This document shows positions 16,364-26,300 of a stretch of 64,000 nt of DNA, piece after piece. Made by a program: the position numbers and the translations under genes. Origin of the DNA: JAWLBM01 sp041687675 (GTDB taxonomy: Bacteria; Pseudomonadota; Alphaproteobacteria; Rhizobiales; Pleomorphomonadaceae); contig JAWLBM010000022.1 of assembly GCA_041687675.1 (NCBI GenBank), positions 1-64,000 on the forward strand, read 5' to 3'. Position 1 is the first letter of the stretch, and each line of letters begins with the position of its first letter. Below the pieces are notes generated by a model. That model made no database searches. It worked only from the letters and a program-made list of their open reading frames with translations, and was not told the origin of the DNA.

Positions 16364-17247
16364 CAGGGCACCTCCGGAACGAGCGCGCGGACGGCGAAGG
16401 CCGACACCAGCATGCCGAGCACGTAGAGGGTGGTCCCGGTGGCGTTGTACCAGGGCGCCCGCGCGCGAGGCGCCTCGAGCAGCCTCTGCATCAGCAGCAG
16501 CTGGGCGCCGAGCAGCAGCGCGACGATCGCGGCGTGCCAGGGCCGGTCGAGCCAGGCGAGCAGCGCCACCACGGCCACCTGCGGCACCGCCATCACCACG
16601 CAGGCGAAGCGGGCGGCGGCGTCGACGCCCATCTGCACCGGGAGCGAGCGCAGGCCGAGTTCGTCGTCGCCCTCCACCGACTTGAAGTCGTTGAGGGTCA
16701 TGATCCCGTGGGCGCCCACGGAGTAGAGGATGGCCAGGCTGACGATCGGCCAGGACGGCATCGCCGCCGAGACCACGGCCGCGCCGACGAACCAGGGCAG
16801 GCCCTCGTAGGCGATCGCGACGGCCGAGTTGCCCCACCAGCCGTTCTTCTTCAGCCGGAAGGGCGGTGCGCTGTAGGCCCAGGCGAGCAGCAGGCCGACC
16901 ACGGCGGCGACGAAGACGATGCTGCCGAGGGCGGCCGCGACGGCCAGCGACAGGGCCGTCCAGATCAGGGCGATGTAGAGGCCCCAGCGGCCGGGCACAC
17001 GGCCGGACGGGATCGGCCGGTTCGGCTCGTTGATGGCGTCCACGTGGCGGTCGAACCAGTCGTTGGCGGCCTGGCTCGTCGCGCAGACCAGCGGCCCGGT
17101 CAGCGCGATGCCGCCGGCGACCAGCAGCCAGCGGTCGGCGAGGGGCTGGCCGGAGGAGGCGAGGCCGCAGCCGAAGGCCCACATGGGTGCGAACCACGTG
17201 ATCGGCTTCAGCAGTTCCAGTGTGGCCGGAGCGGACGGGAGTGCCAT
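16363..17247 (-). CDS. bchG: Bacteriochlorophyll synthase (prenyl transferase)
   Basis: 294 residues from ATG 17247. It is a UbiA-family membrane enzyme with the prenyl-diphosphate/Mg motif NDWFDRHVDAINEPNRPIPS (near 60-80) and a second motif LNDFKSVEGDDELG. It joins geranylgeranyl or phytyl diphosphate to bacteriochlorophyllide. The longer frame to 17274 starts at a TTG inside a palindrome and is rejected. The promoter TTGACG-N17-TACCAT ends only six bases before the ATG, so the mRNA may be leaderless. Eight or nine membrane helices are expected. Confidence 0.95.
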   Translation of the reverse strand: MALPSAPATLELLKPITWFAPMWAFGCGLASSGQPLADRWLLVAGGIALTGPLVCATSQAANDWFDRHVDAINEPNRPIPSGRVPGRWGLYIALIWTALSLAVAAALGSIVFVAAVVGLLLAWAYSAPPFRLKKNGWWGNSAVAIAYEGLPWFVGAAVVSAAMPSWPIVSLAILYSVGAHGIMTLNDFKSVEGDDELGLRSLPVQMGVDAAARFACVVMAVPQVAVVALLAWLDRPWHAAIVALLLGAQLLLMQRLLEAPRARAPWYNATGTTLYVLGMLVSAFAVRALVPEVP

Positions 17248-17253
17248 CCCCGG

Positions 17254-17294
17254 ATGGTAGGCTTGACGGTTCAAACCGTCAAGCCGGGTTTACA
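17254..17294 (-). promoter_or_regulatory. bchG promoter with PpsR-like boxes
   Basis: On the minus strand TGTAAACCCGGCTTGACG (17294 to 17277) matches TGT-N12-ACA except for the last base. Its last six bases serve as -35 (TTGACG), followed by 17 bases and TACCAT. A 12-bp perfect palindrome arm pair (17260-17271 and 17274-17285) overlaps it. A further candidate, TGTCAACTCGACTGGACG, lies upstream at 17372 to 17355. Confidence 0.6.
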
Positions 17295-17405
17295 GTCCGA
17301 GAGCGCAAAGATGACGCGCCGGCCCGCCCCGGGAGGGCGCCCTTCGAGGGCTGCCGTCCAGTCGAGTTGACAGTCATTCCGGTGAGCGATCGACCGGCCG
17401 GGGGA

Positions 17406-18833
17406 TCAGTTCGTCGCGTCCGTGGGGAGGTCGCCGATGCCGAAGCGATGCAGCTTGGCGTAGAGGCTCTGGCGGCTGAGGCCGAGGATCTGGGCGGCGG
17501 AGGCCCGGTTGTCGTCGGTCAGCTTCAGCGCGGCCTCGATGCACATCTGCTCGATCATGTCCGTGGTCTCGCGGACCAGTTCCTTGAGCGGCATGGTGCC
17601 GACCAGGTGCGTCAGGTTCTCCACCGTCGGCGCCAGCCCCGCCTCCCGCATCATCGGCAGGGCCGAGCGGTGCCGGACGGCGCGGATCACCATGCCGATG
17701 CAGGGCTCCTCCTCGGAGGGCACGTAGACGGCGGTGACGTCGACGTCATCCACCGAGCCGAGTTCGCCCCTGAGGCTGGTGCCGAAGTCGCGGATCGACC
17801 CGTGGTCGCGCAGGTTGCTGGCGATGAGGCCGAAGTCGATGCCCGGCCGGCCCAGCCAGCGGTCGATCGAGGCGCCCCGGGCGGCTTCCAGCGACGGAAG
17901 CTCGGCGAGGTCGAGGAAGGCGAGGTTGGCGTCGAGGATCCGCCCGTCCGCGTCCACGGCGGCGAAGGCCTCCGGAAAGCGCTTGAAGATCTCGAGGCTC
18001 GGGTTCGCGCCCATGCCGTCCGGCCGGTCGGCCGCGGCCAGCCTCACCAGGAGGTACTGGGCGGAATCGTGCCGGAAGTGCGAGGCGGAGAGTTGCGCGT
18101 CCACCGCCTGCCCTGAAAGCCGAAGCCGCGCTTCCTGGGCGCGGCCGATGGTGCGGGCCGACATCAGCGCGGCCTGGAGGTCGATCTGGGACTCGGCGGC
18201 GAAGAGGTCGCGGAACGGCCGCTCGACCAGTCGCGACGGCGCCGTGCCGACGAACTTCGCAGCCGCCGGGTTGGCCTCCGCGATGCGGCCGGTCGAGGCG
18301 TCGATCACGAACACCGCCTCCTGCGCCATCTGGAACAGCAGGCGGTAGCGGGTCTCGGCGTTGCGCAGCCTCGCGTAGTCGGCCTCCATGGTCCGCTGGA
18401 TGTCGACCACCCGCTGCTGCAGGCGGGAGATGGTGGCGAGGTCCCGGCCGACGACGAGTGTGTACCCGCCCCCGGACACGCGAGTCGCCGCGAAGCTGAT
18501 CGGCACGCTCGCCCCGTCGACGGCGAGGTGGTTGATCTCGCGCCAGCGGGAGCGGACGCCGGCCTTCGCCTCGCTGCGCATCATCTCGGTCTTGCGGCGG
18601 CTGTCGGGGGCGACGACCTCGGCCCAGGGACGCCCGAACCAGGGCTCCGGGTCGAGCCCGTCGAGTTCCTCGGCGGAGACCGCAACGTCGCGGATCACGC
18701 CCTCGTCGTCGATGACCAGGGCAATATCCGAGGTGGCAGCGAGCAGAGCCGCCGCCGAATCCGGGTCAAGGCCTTCGAGCCAGGTCTCGGGTGACCGAAA
18801 CCGTCGAGCAGACCTGGGCATGGTCACGTCCAT
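17406..18833 (-). CDS. ppsR: PpsR/CrtJ-type repressor of photosynthesis genes
   Basis: 475 residues. PAS domains are recognisable near 25-130, 158-265 and 280-385, with a Q-linker-like helix (about 133-157) between the first two. A Fis-type helix-turn-helix closes the protein (about 440-467: ASAAQILGLSRQSLYAKLHRFG). The protein represses bch, crt and puc/puf genes under oxygen by binding TGT-N12-ACA. Only two cysteines are present, Cys378 and Cys431; the latter is at the helix-turn-helix position equivalent to Rhodobacter Cys420/424, while the expected partner near 250-265 is missing. It is followed by bchG and preceded by ppaA on the same strand. Confidence 0.95.
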   Translation of the reverse strand: MDVTMPRSARRFRSPETWLEGLDPDSAAALLAATSDIALVIDDEGVIRDVAVSAEELDGLDPEPWFGRPWAEVVAPDSRRKTEMMRSEAKAGVRSRWREINHLAVDGASVPISFAATRVSGGGYTLVVGRDLATISRLQQRVVDIQRTMEADYARLRNAETRYRLLFQMAQEAVFVIDASTGRIAEANPAAAKFVGTAPSRLVERPFRDLFAAESQIDLQAALMSARTIGRAQEARLRLSGQAVDAQLSASHFRHDSAQYLLVRLAAADRPDGMGANPSLEIFKRFPEAFAAVDADGRILDANLAFLDLAELPSLEAARGASIDRWLGRPGIDFGLIASNLRDHGSIRDFGTSLRGELGSVDDVDVTAVYVPSEEEPCIGMVIRAVRHRSALPMMREAGLAPTVENLTHLVGTMPLKELVRETTDMIEQMCIEAALKLTDDNRASAAQILGLSRQSLYAKLHRFGIGDLPTDATN

Positions 18834-18848
18834 CGCGGGTCTACACCT

Positions 18849-19766
18849 TCATGAGTAGGAACCGCTTCGAGCCCCAACCGAGTCGGTCACCAACAATTTT
18901 TTTATGTGGCCGATTGCCTGCCGTCCGTCAACCGCGGTGAAATCGCCGCCGACCGTCGCGACCTGTTCCGGGTTGTCGTTGAAGAATCGGCCCCCCACCA
19001 TGACGATCAGCCGCTGATCGCCGCTGGCGTCACGAATGTCGTCGACGAGCCTCGCCATGCCGTCGACGTTGTCGTCCACGCTGGCGGAGAGGCCGACGAC
19101 CGCCGGTTTCGACAGCGCGACCGTTCGCAGGATCTGGCTGCGTCCCGTGCCCGACAGCGTGTCGACGTCCCAGCTGGCCCGGCGGAAGAACTCCTCGAGC
19201 ATCAGCAAGCCGAAGGAGTGCTGCTCGTTCGGAACAGAGGCGAGCAGCACCCGGCGCGTTGGCCTCGGATCGGACAGTTCCCCCTGCTCGGCCATGTGGG
19301 CGAGCGCGCGCATCATCCGCTGCAGCCGGCAGAGCCCCATGGTGACTTCGGCGAAGCTGCAGTCGTCGTTCGTCCACATCTCCCCGAGCCGCCGCGCCGC
19401 CGGGGCGAGCACGTCGAGGTAGATGGCCTCGACCGGTACGCCCGCCGCGATCGCGGACTGCACCAGGGCCAGTCCGTTCTCGACGCCATTCTCCGTCCGC
19501 ACGATGCGCGTCAGCCGCTCGACCAGTCCCCGCTCCGGAACGAGCGCCCCGTCGGCCGCGAACTCCTCGCTTGAGCGGGCGCGTCGGTGAACCATCAGGA
19601 GCCGGGGGATCACCTCTCCCTCGATCGTCCGGGCAAGCCGCTCACGCGGTCCCAGCGGCTCGAGGCTGTCCGGATCCTGTTCGACTGCGAGGCGGCGGTC
19701 ATCCAGGTCGCCGCCTGTACCGTCGAAGCAAGCCGCATCGTCAGAGACTTGGTCCAGGCCGTCCAT
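18849..19766 (-). CDS. ppaA: PpaA/AerR-type cobalamin-binding antirepressor
   Basis: 305 residues. A helical cap domain (about 80-165, with RRLGEMWTNDDCSFAEVTMG) precedes a Rossmann-like B12-binding domain (about 170-295, RRVLLASVPNEQHSFGLLML). The canonical DxHxxG is replaced by EQHSFG, with His183 in the position that ligates cobalamin in AerR. Such proteins bind PpsR and relieve or modify repression, with light sensed through B12. The gene is directly upstream of ppsR, 15 bases apart, as in Rhodobacter. The N-terminal 45 residues are acidic and variable. Confidence 0.92.
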   Translation of the reverse strand: MDGLDQVSDDAACFDGTGGDLDDRRLAVEQDPDSLEPLGPRERLARTIEGEVIPRLLMVHRRARSSEEFAADGALVPERGLVERLTRIVRTENGVENGLALVQSAIAAGVPVEAIYLDVLAPAARRLGEMWTNDDCSFAEVTMGLCRLQRMMRALAHMAEQGELSDPRPTRRVLLASVPNEQHSFGLLMLEEFFRRASWDVDTLSGTGRSQILRTVALSKPAVVGLSASVDDNVDGMARLVDDIRDASGDQRLIVMVGGRFFNDNPEQVATVGGDFTAVDGRQAIGHIKKLLVTDSVGARSGSYS

Positions 19767-19840
19767 GAGAGCCCCCCTGTCCCACGGTCACGTCCGATAG
19801 GCGGGCGAGACACGCCCACCGCACACCCGTTCCGATCGTC

Positions 19841-19858
19841 TGTCAAGGGCGCGAGACA
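19841..19858. promoter_or_regulatory. PpsR box between ppaA and bchF
   Basis: TGTCAAGGGCGCGAGACA is a perfect TGTC-N10-GACA site, 75 bases upstream of ppaA and about 80 bases from a second site at the bchF promoter, allowing looping between the two. Confidence 0.7.
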
Positions 19859-19922
19859 GGAAATCATCTCCGCAGGACACCTCACCAGCCGGTATGTCCC
19901 TGACGACGTGGAAAGATCAAAG

Positions 19923-19979
19923 TGTCCTCCTAAATTAACGTCAAGCCAGATTGACACTCGGGCGGGGCCGCCGTAGCTT
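19923..19979 (+). promoter_or_regulatory. bchF promoter with PpsR-like boxes
   Basis: TTGACA (19951-19956), 17 bases, TAGCTT (19974-19979) make a sigma70-like promoter 37 bases before bchF. CGTCAAGCCAGATTGACA (19939-19956) covers the -35 and differs from TGT-N12-ACA in one base; TGTCCTCCTAAATTAACG (19923-19940) overlaps it as a second one-mismatch site. Confidence 0.6.
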
Positions 19980-20016
19980 GGAATTCCCAAGGTTCGAGCA
20001 GGAAGGTCGCGCCAGC

Positions 20017-20517
20017 ATGTCTCCCCGCCAGCCGTCCCCGGTCGACCGCAAGGCGCTCTACACGGCCGAGCAGCGCCGTCGTCGCGACGCGTCGCGCTGG
20101 ACGCTGGTCCAGGGGATCCTGGCCCCGCTGCAGTTCCTGGTCTTCCTCGTCAGCCTCGCCCTCGTCGCCCGCTTCCTCGCCACCGGGGAAGGCTACCTGG
20201 CAGCCACCGTCTCCATCGTGGCGAAGACGCTGGTGCTCTACGCGATCATGGTCACCGGCTCGCTCTGGGAGAATGACGTCTTCGGCAAGTACCTGTTCGC
20301 ACGCGCCTTCTTCTGGGAGGACGTGGTGAGCATGGTGGTGATCGCGCTGCACACGGCCTACCTGGTGGCGCTGGCGACCGACGCCCTGGCCCCGCCGGCG
20401 CTGATGGTGCTGGCGCTCGCGGCCTACGCCACCTACGTGATCAACGCCGGCCAGTTCCTGTGGAAGCTCAGGATGGCCCGGCTGCAGGGCCCCGTCGCCG
20501 CGGAGGCCGGGCGATGA
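20017..20517 (+). CDS. bchF: 3-vinyl bacteriochlorophyllide hydratase
   Basis: 166 residues with about four membrane helices. The family signature WENDVFGKYLFARAFFWEDVVSM lies near 87-109. The enzyme hydrates the C3 vinyl group on the way to bacteriochlorophyllide a. ATG 20017 follows AGGAAGG at about 10 bases; no better start exists. The stop overlaps the bchN start (ATGA), opening the bchFNBHLM-lhaA-puh superoperon. Confidence 0.95.
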   Translation: MSPRQPSPVDRKALYTAEQRRRRDASRWTLVQGILAPLQFLVFLVSLALVARFLATGEGYLAATVSIVAKTLVLYAIMVTGSLWENDVFGKYLFARAFFWEDVVSMVVIALHTAYLVALATDALAPPALMVLALAAYATYVINAGQFLWKLRMARLQGPVAAEAGR

Positions 20518-21791
20518 CCGTCGTCGCCGCCCCCCGCGACCTCTCCTGCGAGCGGCCGGTCCTGCGCGAGCGGGGCCAGCGCGAGGTGTTCTGCGGCCTC
20601 ACTGGCATCGTCTGGCTGCACCGCAAGGTGCGCGACGCCTTCTTCCTGGTGGTGGGCTCGCGCACCTGCGCCCATCTGCTCCAGTCCGCCGCCGGCGTGA
20701 TGATCTTCGCCGAGCCGCGCTTCGCCACCGCCGTGATCGAGGAGCGCGACCTCGCCGGCATGGCCGACGCCAACGAGGAGCTCGACCGGGTCGTCTCCCG
20801 GCTGATCGAGCGGCGGCCGGACATCCGCCTGCTGTTCCTCGTCGGCTCCTGCCCGTCCGAGGTGATCAAGCTCGACCTCTCCCGCGCCGCCGCCCGGCTG
20901 TCGGAGCGCTTCGCCGGCGGGCCGCGGGTGCTCGCCTACTCGGGCAGCGGCATCGAGACCACCTTCACCGAGGGCGAGGACGCCTGCCTCGCCTCGCTGG
21001 TGCCGGGCCTTGCCGCCGAGCCGCGCGGCGCCGCGCCGTCGCTGGTCGTCGTCGGCGCCCTCGCCGACGTGGTGGAGGACCAGTTCCGCCGCGTCTTCGA
21101 CGAGATCGGCATCGGCCCGGTCGCCTTCCTGCCCGGTCGCCGGGCGGCGGAGATGCCGTCGGTCGGGCCGAACACGCGCCTCCTGCTCGCCCAGCCCTAC
21201 CTCGGCGAGACCCTGCGCCTCCTCGAGGACCGCGGCGCCCGGCGCATCCCGGCGCCGTTCCCGCTCGGGGCGGAGGGCACCACGGCCTTCTTCGAGGCCG
21301 CCGCCGCCGCCTTCGGCGTCCCGGCCTCCCGCGTCAGGCTCGCCACCGCCGCCCGCGAGGCCCGCGCCCGCTCTGCGATCGGGCGCCACCGCCCCCGCCT
21401 CGACGGCCGCAGCCTGTTCTTCTTCCCCGACAGCCAGCTCGAAGTGCCGCTCGCCCGCGTCCTCTCGCGCGAGCTCGGCATGCGGCCGGTCGAGGTGGGC
21501 ACGCCCTACCTGCACCGCACCATCCTCTCCGAGGAACTGCCGCTGGTGCCGGAGGGTGCGCTCCTCTCCGAGGGCCAGGACGTCGACCGCCAGCTCGACC
21601 GCTGCCGCGCGGCCCGGCCGGACCTCGTCGTCTGCGGTCTCGGCCTCGCCAATCCGCTCGAGGCCGAGGGCATCACCACCAAGTGGTCGATCGAGACGGT
21701 GTTCACGCCGATCCAGGGATACGAGCAGGCCGGCGACCTCGCCGAGCTGTTCGCCCGCCCTCTCGACCGCCGCCACCGGCTGGAGGTGTGA
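20514..21791 (+). CDS. bchN: Dark protochlorophyllide reductase subunit N
   Basis: 425 residues. The three cysteines for the NB-cluster are visible: FCGLTGIVWL (about 27), SRTCAHLLQ (about 52) and VGSCPSEVIKLDL (about 113). Together with BchB it forms the catalytic component, which receives electrons from BchL and reduces ring D of protochlorophyllide. Start and stop are tightly packed between bchF and bchB. It is a NifD/K-like protein of normal length. Confidence 0.97.
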   Translation: MTVVAAPRDLSCERPVLRERGQREVFCGLTGIVWLHRKVRDAFFLVVGSRTCAHLLQSAAGVMIFAEPRFATAVIEERDLAGMADANEELDRVVSRLIERRPDIRLLFLVGSCPSEVIKLDLSRAAARLSERFAGGPRVLAYSGSGIETTFTEGEDACLASLVPGLAAEPRGAAPSLVVVGALADVVEDQFRRVFDEIGIGPVAFLPGRRAAEMPSVGPNTRLLLAQPYLGETLRLLEDRGARRIPAPFPLGAEGTTAFFEAAAAAFGVPASRVRLATAAREARARSAIGRHRPRLDGRSLFFFPDSQLEVPLARVLSRELGMRPVEVGTPYLHRTILSEELPLVPEGALLSEGQDVDRQLDRCRAARPDLVVCGLGLANPLEAEGITTKWSIETVFTPIQGYEQAGDLAELFARPLDRRHRLEV

Positions 21792-21792
21792 C

Positions 21793-23349
21793 ATGCAGCT
21801 CACCGTCTGGACCTACGAGGGACCGCCGCACGTGGGCGCCATGCGCGTCGCCACCGGGCTTGCCGACGTCCACTACGTGCTGCACGCGCCGCAGGGCGAC
21901 ACCTACGCCGACCTGCTCTTCACGATGATCGAGCGCCGCGACGCCCGCCCGCCGGTCACCTACACCACCTTCCAGGCCCGCGACCTCGGCGGCGACACCG
22001 CCGTGCTGTTCAAGACCGCCGTCCGCGAGGCCTACGAGCGGCACCGCCCGGCGGCGATGATCGTCGGCGCCTCCTGCACCGCCGAGCTGATCCAGGACGA
22101 CCCTGGCGGGCTCGCCCGCGCTCTCGACCTGCCGGTGCCGGTGATCCCGCTGGAGCTGCCGTCGTACCAGCGCAAGGAGAACTGGGGCGCCTCCGAGACC
22201 TTCTACCAGATCGTCCGGGCGCTGGCCGGGCCGTCGGCGCCGCCGCCGGGAACCGCGAGGCCGCCGCGCGACCCCGCCCGCCGGCCGACGTGCAACCTGC
22301 TCGGCCCGACCGCCCTCGGCTTCCGCCATCGCGACGACGTCGCGGAGGTGACCGCGCTGCTCGGCCGCCTCGGCATCGACGTCGCGGTCGCCGCCCCCAT
22401 GGGCGCCTCGGCGGCCGACATCGCCCGCCTCGGCGAGGCGGACTTCAACGTGGTGCTCTATCCCGAGACGGCCTCGCAGGCGGCCCGCTGGCTCGGCCGG
22501 ACCTTCGGCCAGCCGGCGACGACCGCCGTGCCGATCGGTGTCGGCGCCACCCGCGACTTCATCGCCGAGGTGGCTGCGCTGGCCGGGGTCGACGCCGGCC
22601 CCGTGCTCGCCGCCGAGGGCTCGCGGCTGCCCTGGTACTCGCGCTCGGTCGACAGCACCTACCTGACCGACAAGCGGGTGTTCATCTTCGGCGATGCCAC
22701 CCACGCGGTGGCCGCCGCCCGGGTCGCCCGCGACGAGATGGGCTTCCGCGTCGTCGGCATCGGCACCTACGCCCGCGAGTTCGCCCGCGAGGTGCGGGCC
22801 GCCGCCGCCGAGCACGGCGTCGAGGCCCTCGTCACCGACGACTACCTCGAGGTCGAGGCCCGCATCGCCGAACTGCAGCCCGAACTGGTGCTCGGCACCC
22901 AGATGGAGCGGCACATCGCCAAGCGGCTCGGCATCGCCTGCGCCGTCATCTCCGCGCCCGTGCACGTGCAGGACTTCCCGGCCCGCCGCTCGCCGCAGAT
23001 GGGGTTCGAGGGCGCCAACGTCCTGTTCGACACCTGGATCCATCCGCTGATGATGGGGCTCGAGGAGCACCTCATCGGCATGTTCCGCGACGACGGCGAG
23101 TTCTCCGCCGACGCCGCGCCCTCGCATCTCGGCGCCCATGCGGCGCGCCCGGAGGCGGCCGCGCCCGAGCCGATCGTGCTGCCCGGCGCGCCGGCCTGGA
23201 CCGCCGAGGCCGAGCACGAGCTGAAGAAGATCCCGTTCTTCGTCCGCGGAAAGGCGCGGCGCAACACCGAGACCTTCGCCCGCGACGCGGGCATCGCATC
23301 GATCACGGTGGAGACGCTCTACGATGCCAAGGCGCACTTCGGCCGTTGA
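21793..23349 (+). CDS. bchB: Dark protochlorophyllide reductase subunit B
   Basis: 518 residues. Asp36 (HAPQGDTYADLL), the unusual fourth ligand of the 4Fe-4S cluster, is present, as are SCTAELIQDD (about 95-104), ELPSYQRKENWGASETF and the C-terminal light-independent-reductase domain (about 465-518, ELKKIPFFVRGKARRNTE). It works as the (BchN-BchB)2 tetramer. A region rich in Pro (about 147-160) interrupts the family consensus slightly. Its 3' end overlaps bchH by 26 bases. Confidence 0.97.
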   Translation: MQLTVWTYEGPPHVGAMRVATGLADVHYVLHAPQGDTYADLLFTMIERRDARPPVTYTTFQARDLGGDTAVLFKTAVREAYERHRPAAMIVGASCTAELIQDDPGGLARALDLPVPVIPLELPSYQRKENWGASETFYQIVRALAGPSAPPPGTARPPRDPARRPTCNLLGPTALGFRHRDDVAEVTALLGRLGIDVAVAAPMGASAADIARLGEADFNVVLYPETASQAARWLGRTFGQPATTAVPIGVGATRDFIAEVAALAGVDAGPVLAAEGSRLPWYSRSVDSTYLTDKRVFIFGDATHAVAAARVARDEMGFRVVGIGTYAREFAREVRAAAAEHGVEALVTDDYLEVEARIAELQPELVLGTQMERHIAKRLGIACAVISAPVHVQDFPARRSPQMGFEGANVLFDTWIHPLMMGLEEHLIGMFRDDGEFSADAAPSHLGAHAARPEAAAPEPIVLPGAPAWTAEAEHELKKIPFFVRGKARRNTETFARDAGIASITVETLYDAKAHFGR

Positions 23350-26300
23350 CGCGACCTCGATAGAGGTCGTCGTCGTCACACTCGACCACCACCTGTCCAG
23401 CGTGGTGGAGCGGGCCGCCGCCGCGCTCGCGCCGGAGCTGCCGGGCCTCACCCTGACGCTGCACGCGGCGGCAGACTTCGAGGGCGACCCGGCGTCGGTC
23501 GATCGCTGCATCGAGGCGATCGGCAGGGCCGACATCGTGATCGCCACCATGCTGTTCATGGAGGACCACGTCCGCGCCCTGATGCCGGCGCTGGAGGCCC
23601 GCCGGGACGGCTGCGACGCCATGTTCTGCGCCATGTCCGCCGGCGAGGTGACGCGGCTGACGCGGCTCGGCCGCTTCGACATGTCGGCGCCCCAAGGCGG
23701 CGCGATGGCCTTCCTGAAGCGGCTGCGCGGCAAGTCCTCGAGCGGCGGCGCCTCCGGGGCCGGCGCTCGGCAGCTGAAGATGCTGCGGCAGATCCCGCGG
23801 CTGCTGCGCTACATCCCCGGCCCGCTGCAGGACGTTCGCGCCTACTTCCTCGGCCTGCAGTACTGGCTTGCGGGCTCGGAGGACAACGTCGCCAACCTCG
23901 TCCGGCTGATGGTCGAGCGCTATGCCGGCGAGGGCCGGAAGGGGCTGCGCGAGGCGGTCAAGGCCGCCCCGCCGGCCGACTACCCGGAGGTCGGGCTCTA
24001 TCACCCGCGGATGCCCGGCCGCATCGGCGAGCGGCCCGACCTGCTTCCGCGGCCCGTGGCGCCCGCGGGTCGCGTCGGCGTGCTGGTCATGCGCTCCTAC
24101 GTGCTCGCCGGCAACACCGGCCACTACGACGGCGTCGTCGCGGCGCTGGAGGCGAGGGGCCTCGAGGTCGTGCCGGCCTTTTCCTCCGGCCTCGACGCCA
24201 GGCCGGCGGTGGAGCGCTTCTTCATGGACGGCGAGCGGCCGGCGGTCGACGCCGTCGTCTCGCTCACCGGCTTCTCGCTCGTCGGCGGCCCCGCCTACAA
24301 CGACGCCCGCGCCGCCGAGCAGATGCTGGTGCGGCTCGACGTCCCCTATGTCGCCGCCCACCCGGTGGAGTTCCAGACGCTGGAGGCCTGGGCGGGCTCG
24401 GCGCGCGGCCTGCACCCGGTCGAGGCCACCATCATGGTGGCGATCCCGGAGCTCGACGGCTCGGTGGTGCCGATGATGTTCGGCGGCCGCAGCGAGGCCG
24501 GGACCGGTTCCGCCCGCGACATGGTCTCCCATCCGGAGCGCGCGGCCATGCTCGCCGCCCGCGTCGCCCGGCTGGTGAAGCTGCGGCGCACGCCGCGGGC
24601 CGAGCGGCGCCTCGCGGTGACGATCTTCAACTTCCCGCCGAACGCCGGGGCGGTCGGCACCGCCGCCTTCCTCTCCGTCTTCGCCTCCGTGCAGAACACG
24701 CTGAAGGCGCTCGCCGCGGCCGGATACACGGTCGAGGTGCCGGCGGACGCCGAGGCGCTCAAGGCGATGATCCTCTCCGGCAACGCCGGCGCCAACGGTA
24801 CGCCGGCGAACCTTCTCGCCCGCATCCCGACCGACGACCACGTCCGCCGCGAGCCGTACCTCGCCGAGATCGAGGCCCAGTGGGGTCCGGCGCCGGGCCG
24901 CGTACAGGCGGACGGGCGCGGCATCCACGTCTACGGCGTCCGCCTCGGCAACGTCGCGGTGGTCGTCCAGCCGGCCTTCGGCTACGAGGGCGACCCGATG
25001 CGGCTGCTGTTCGAGCGCGGCTTCACCCCGACCCACGCCTTCTCGGCCTTCTACCGCTGGGTCCGCGAGGACTTCGGCGCCGACGCGGCGCTGCACTTCG
25101 GCACCCACGGAGCGCTCGAGTTCATGCCGGGCAAGCATTGCGGCCTCTCCGCCGACTGCTGGCCGGACCGGCTGATCGCCGAGCTGCCGAACTTCTATCT
25201 CTACGCCGCCAACAACCCGTCCGAGGGCCTGATCGCCAAGCGGCGCGGCTCGGCGACGCTGGTCAGCTACCTGACCCCGCCGGTGGCGCGGGCAGGGCTC
25301 TATCGCGGGCTCGTGGACCTCAAGGCCGCGCTCGGCCGCTACCGCGCGCTCGACCCCTCCGCGCCGGCCGAGGAGCGGGCCGACCTCGCCCAGCTTGTCC
25401 AGGCGCTCGCCGCGGCGGTGGACCTCGCCGACCTCGAGCCGGCCTGGCCGGACGCCGGGATGTCCGAGCGGATGGCCGACCTCGCCGAGGCGCTGTACGA
25501 GCTGGAGACGACGCTCATCCCGCACGGCATGCACGTCGTCGGCGAGACGCCCTCGGCCGAGGGCCGGGCCGACATGGTCCGCTCCGTCGCCGAGGCGACC
25601 CACGGTTTCGACCCGCCGCCCGGCGCCCTCGCCGCGCTCGTCGCCGGCGTCGGCGCTCGCGAAGCCGCCTCCCGCGACGCGGACGGAGCGGCGCGGCTTT
25701 CCGCCTACGAGAACCTTGCGGAGATCGCCCGGCTGGTCGGCGAGGAGCACGAGGTACCGGCGCTGGTCCATGCCCTCGACGGCGGCTTCGTCCGGCCGGC
25801 GCCGGGCGGCGACCTCATCCGCACCCCGGCGATCCTGCCGACCGGGCGCAACCTGCACGGCTTCGATCCCTTCCGGATCCCCAGCGCCTTTGCCCTCGCC
25901 GACGGCGCCAAGCAGGCGGCGCGGCTGATCGCCCGCCACGTCTCCGACGGCCATCCCTTCCCGGAATCGGTCGCGCTCGTCCTCTGGGGCACCGACAACC
26001 TGAAGAGCGAGGGCGGCCCGATCGCCCAGGCGCTGGCGCTGGTCGGCGCGCGTCCGCGCTTCGACAGCTACGGCCGCGTCGCCGGCGCGATGCTGGTGCC
26101 GCTCCAGGAACTGTCGCGCCCGCGGGTGGACGTGGTGATTACCCTCTCCGGCATCTTCCGCGACCTCCTGCCGCTGCAGACGCGGATGCTCGCCGAGGCC
26201 TCCTTCCTCGCCGCCGCCGCCGACGAGCCGACCGAGCAGAACTTCGTACGCAAGCACGCGCTCACCTTCGCCGGCGAGCACGGCTGCGCGCTCGAGGACG

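Noticed and set aside
17244..17257. CCATCC-CC-GGATGG at the bchG start as a second operator for the RHH regulator
   Set aside because: The gap is 2 bases instead of 4 and the flanks differ; it is formed partly by the start codon and is probably chance.
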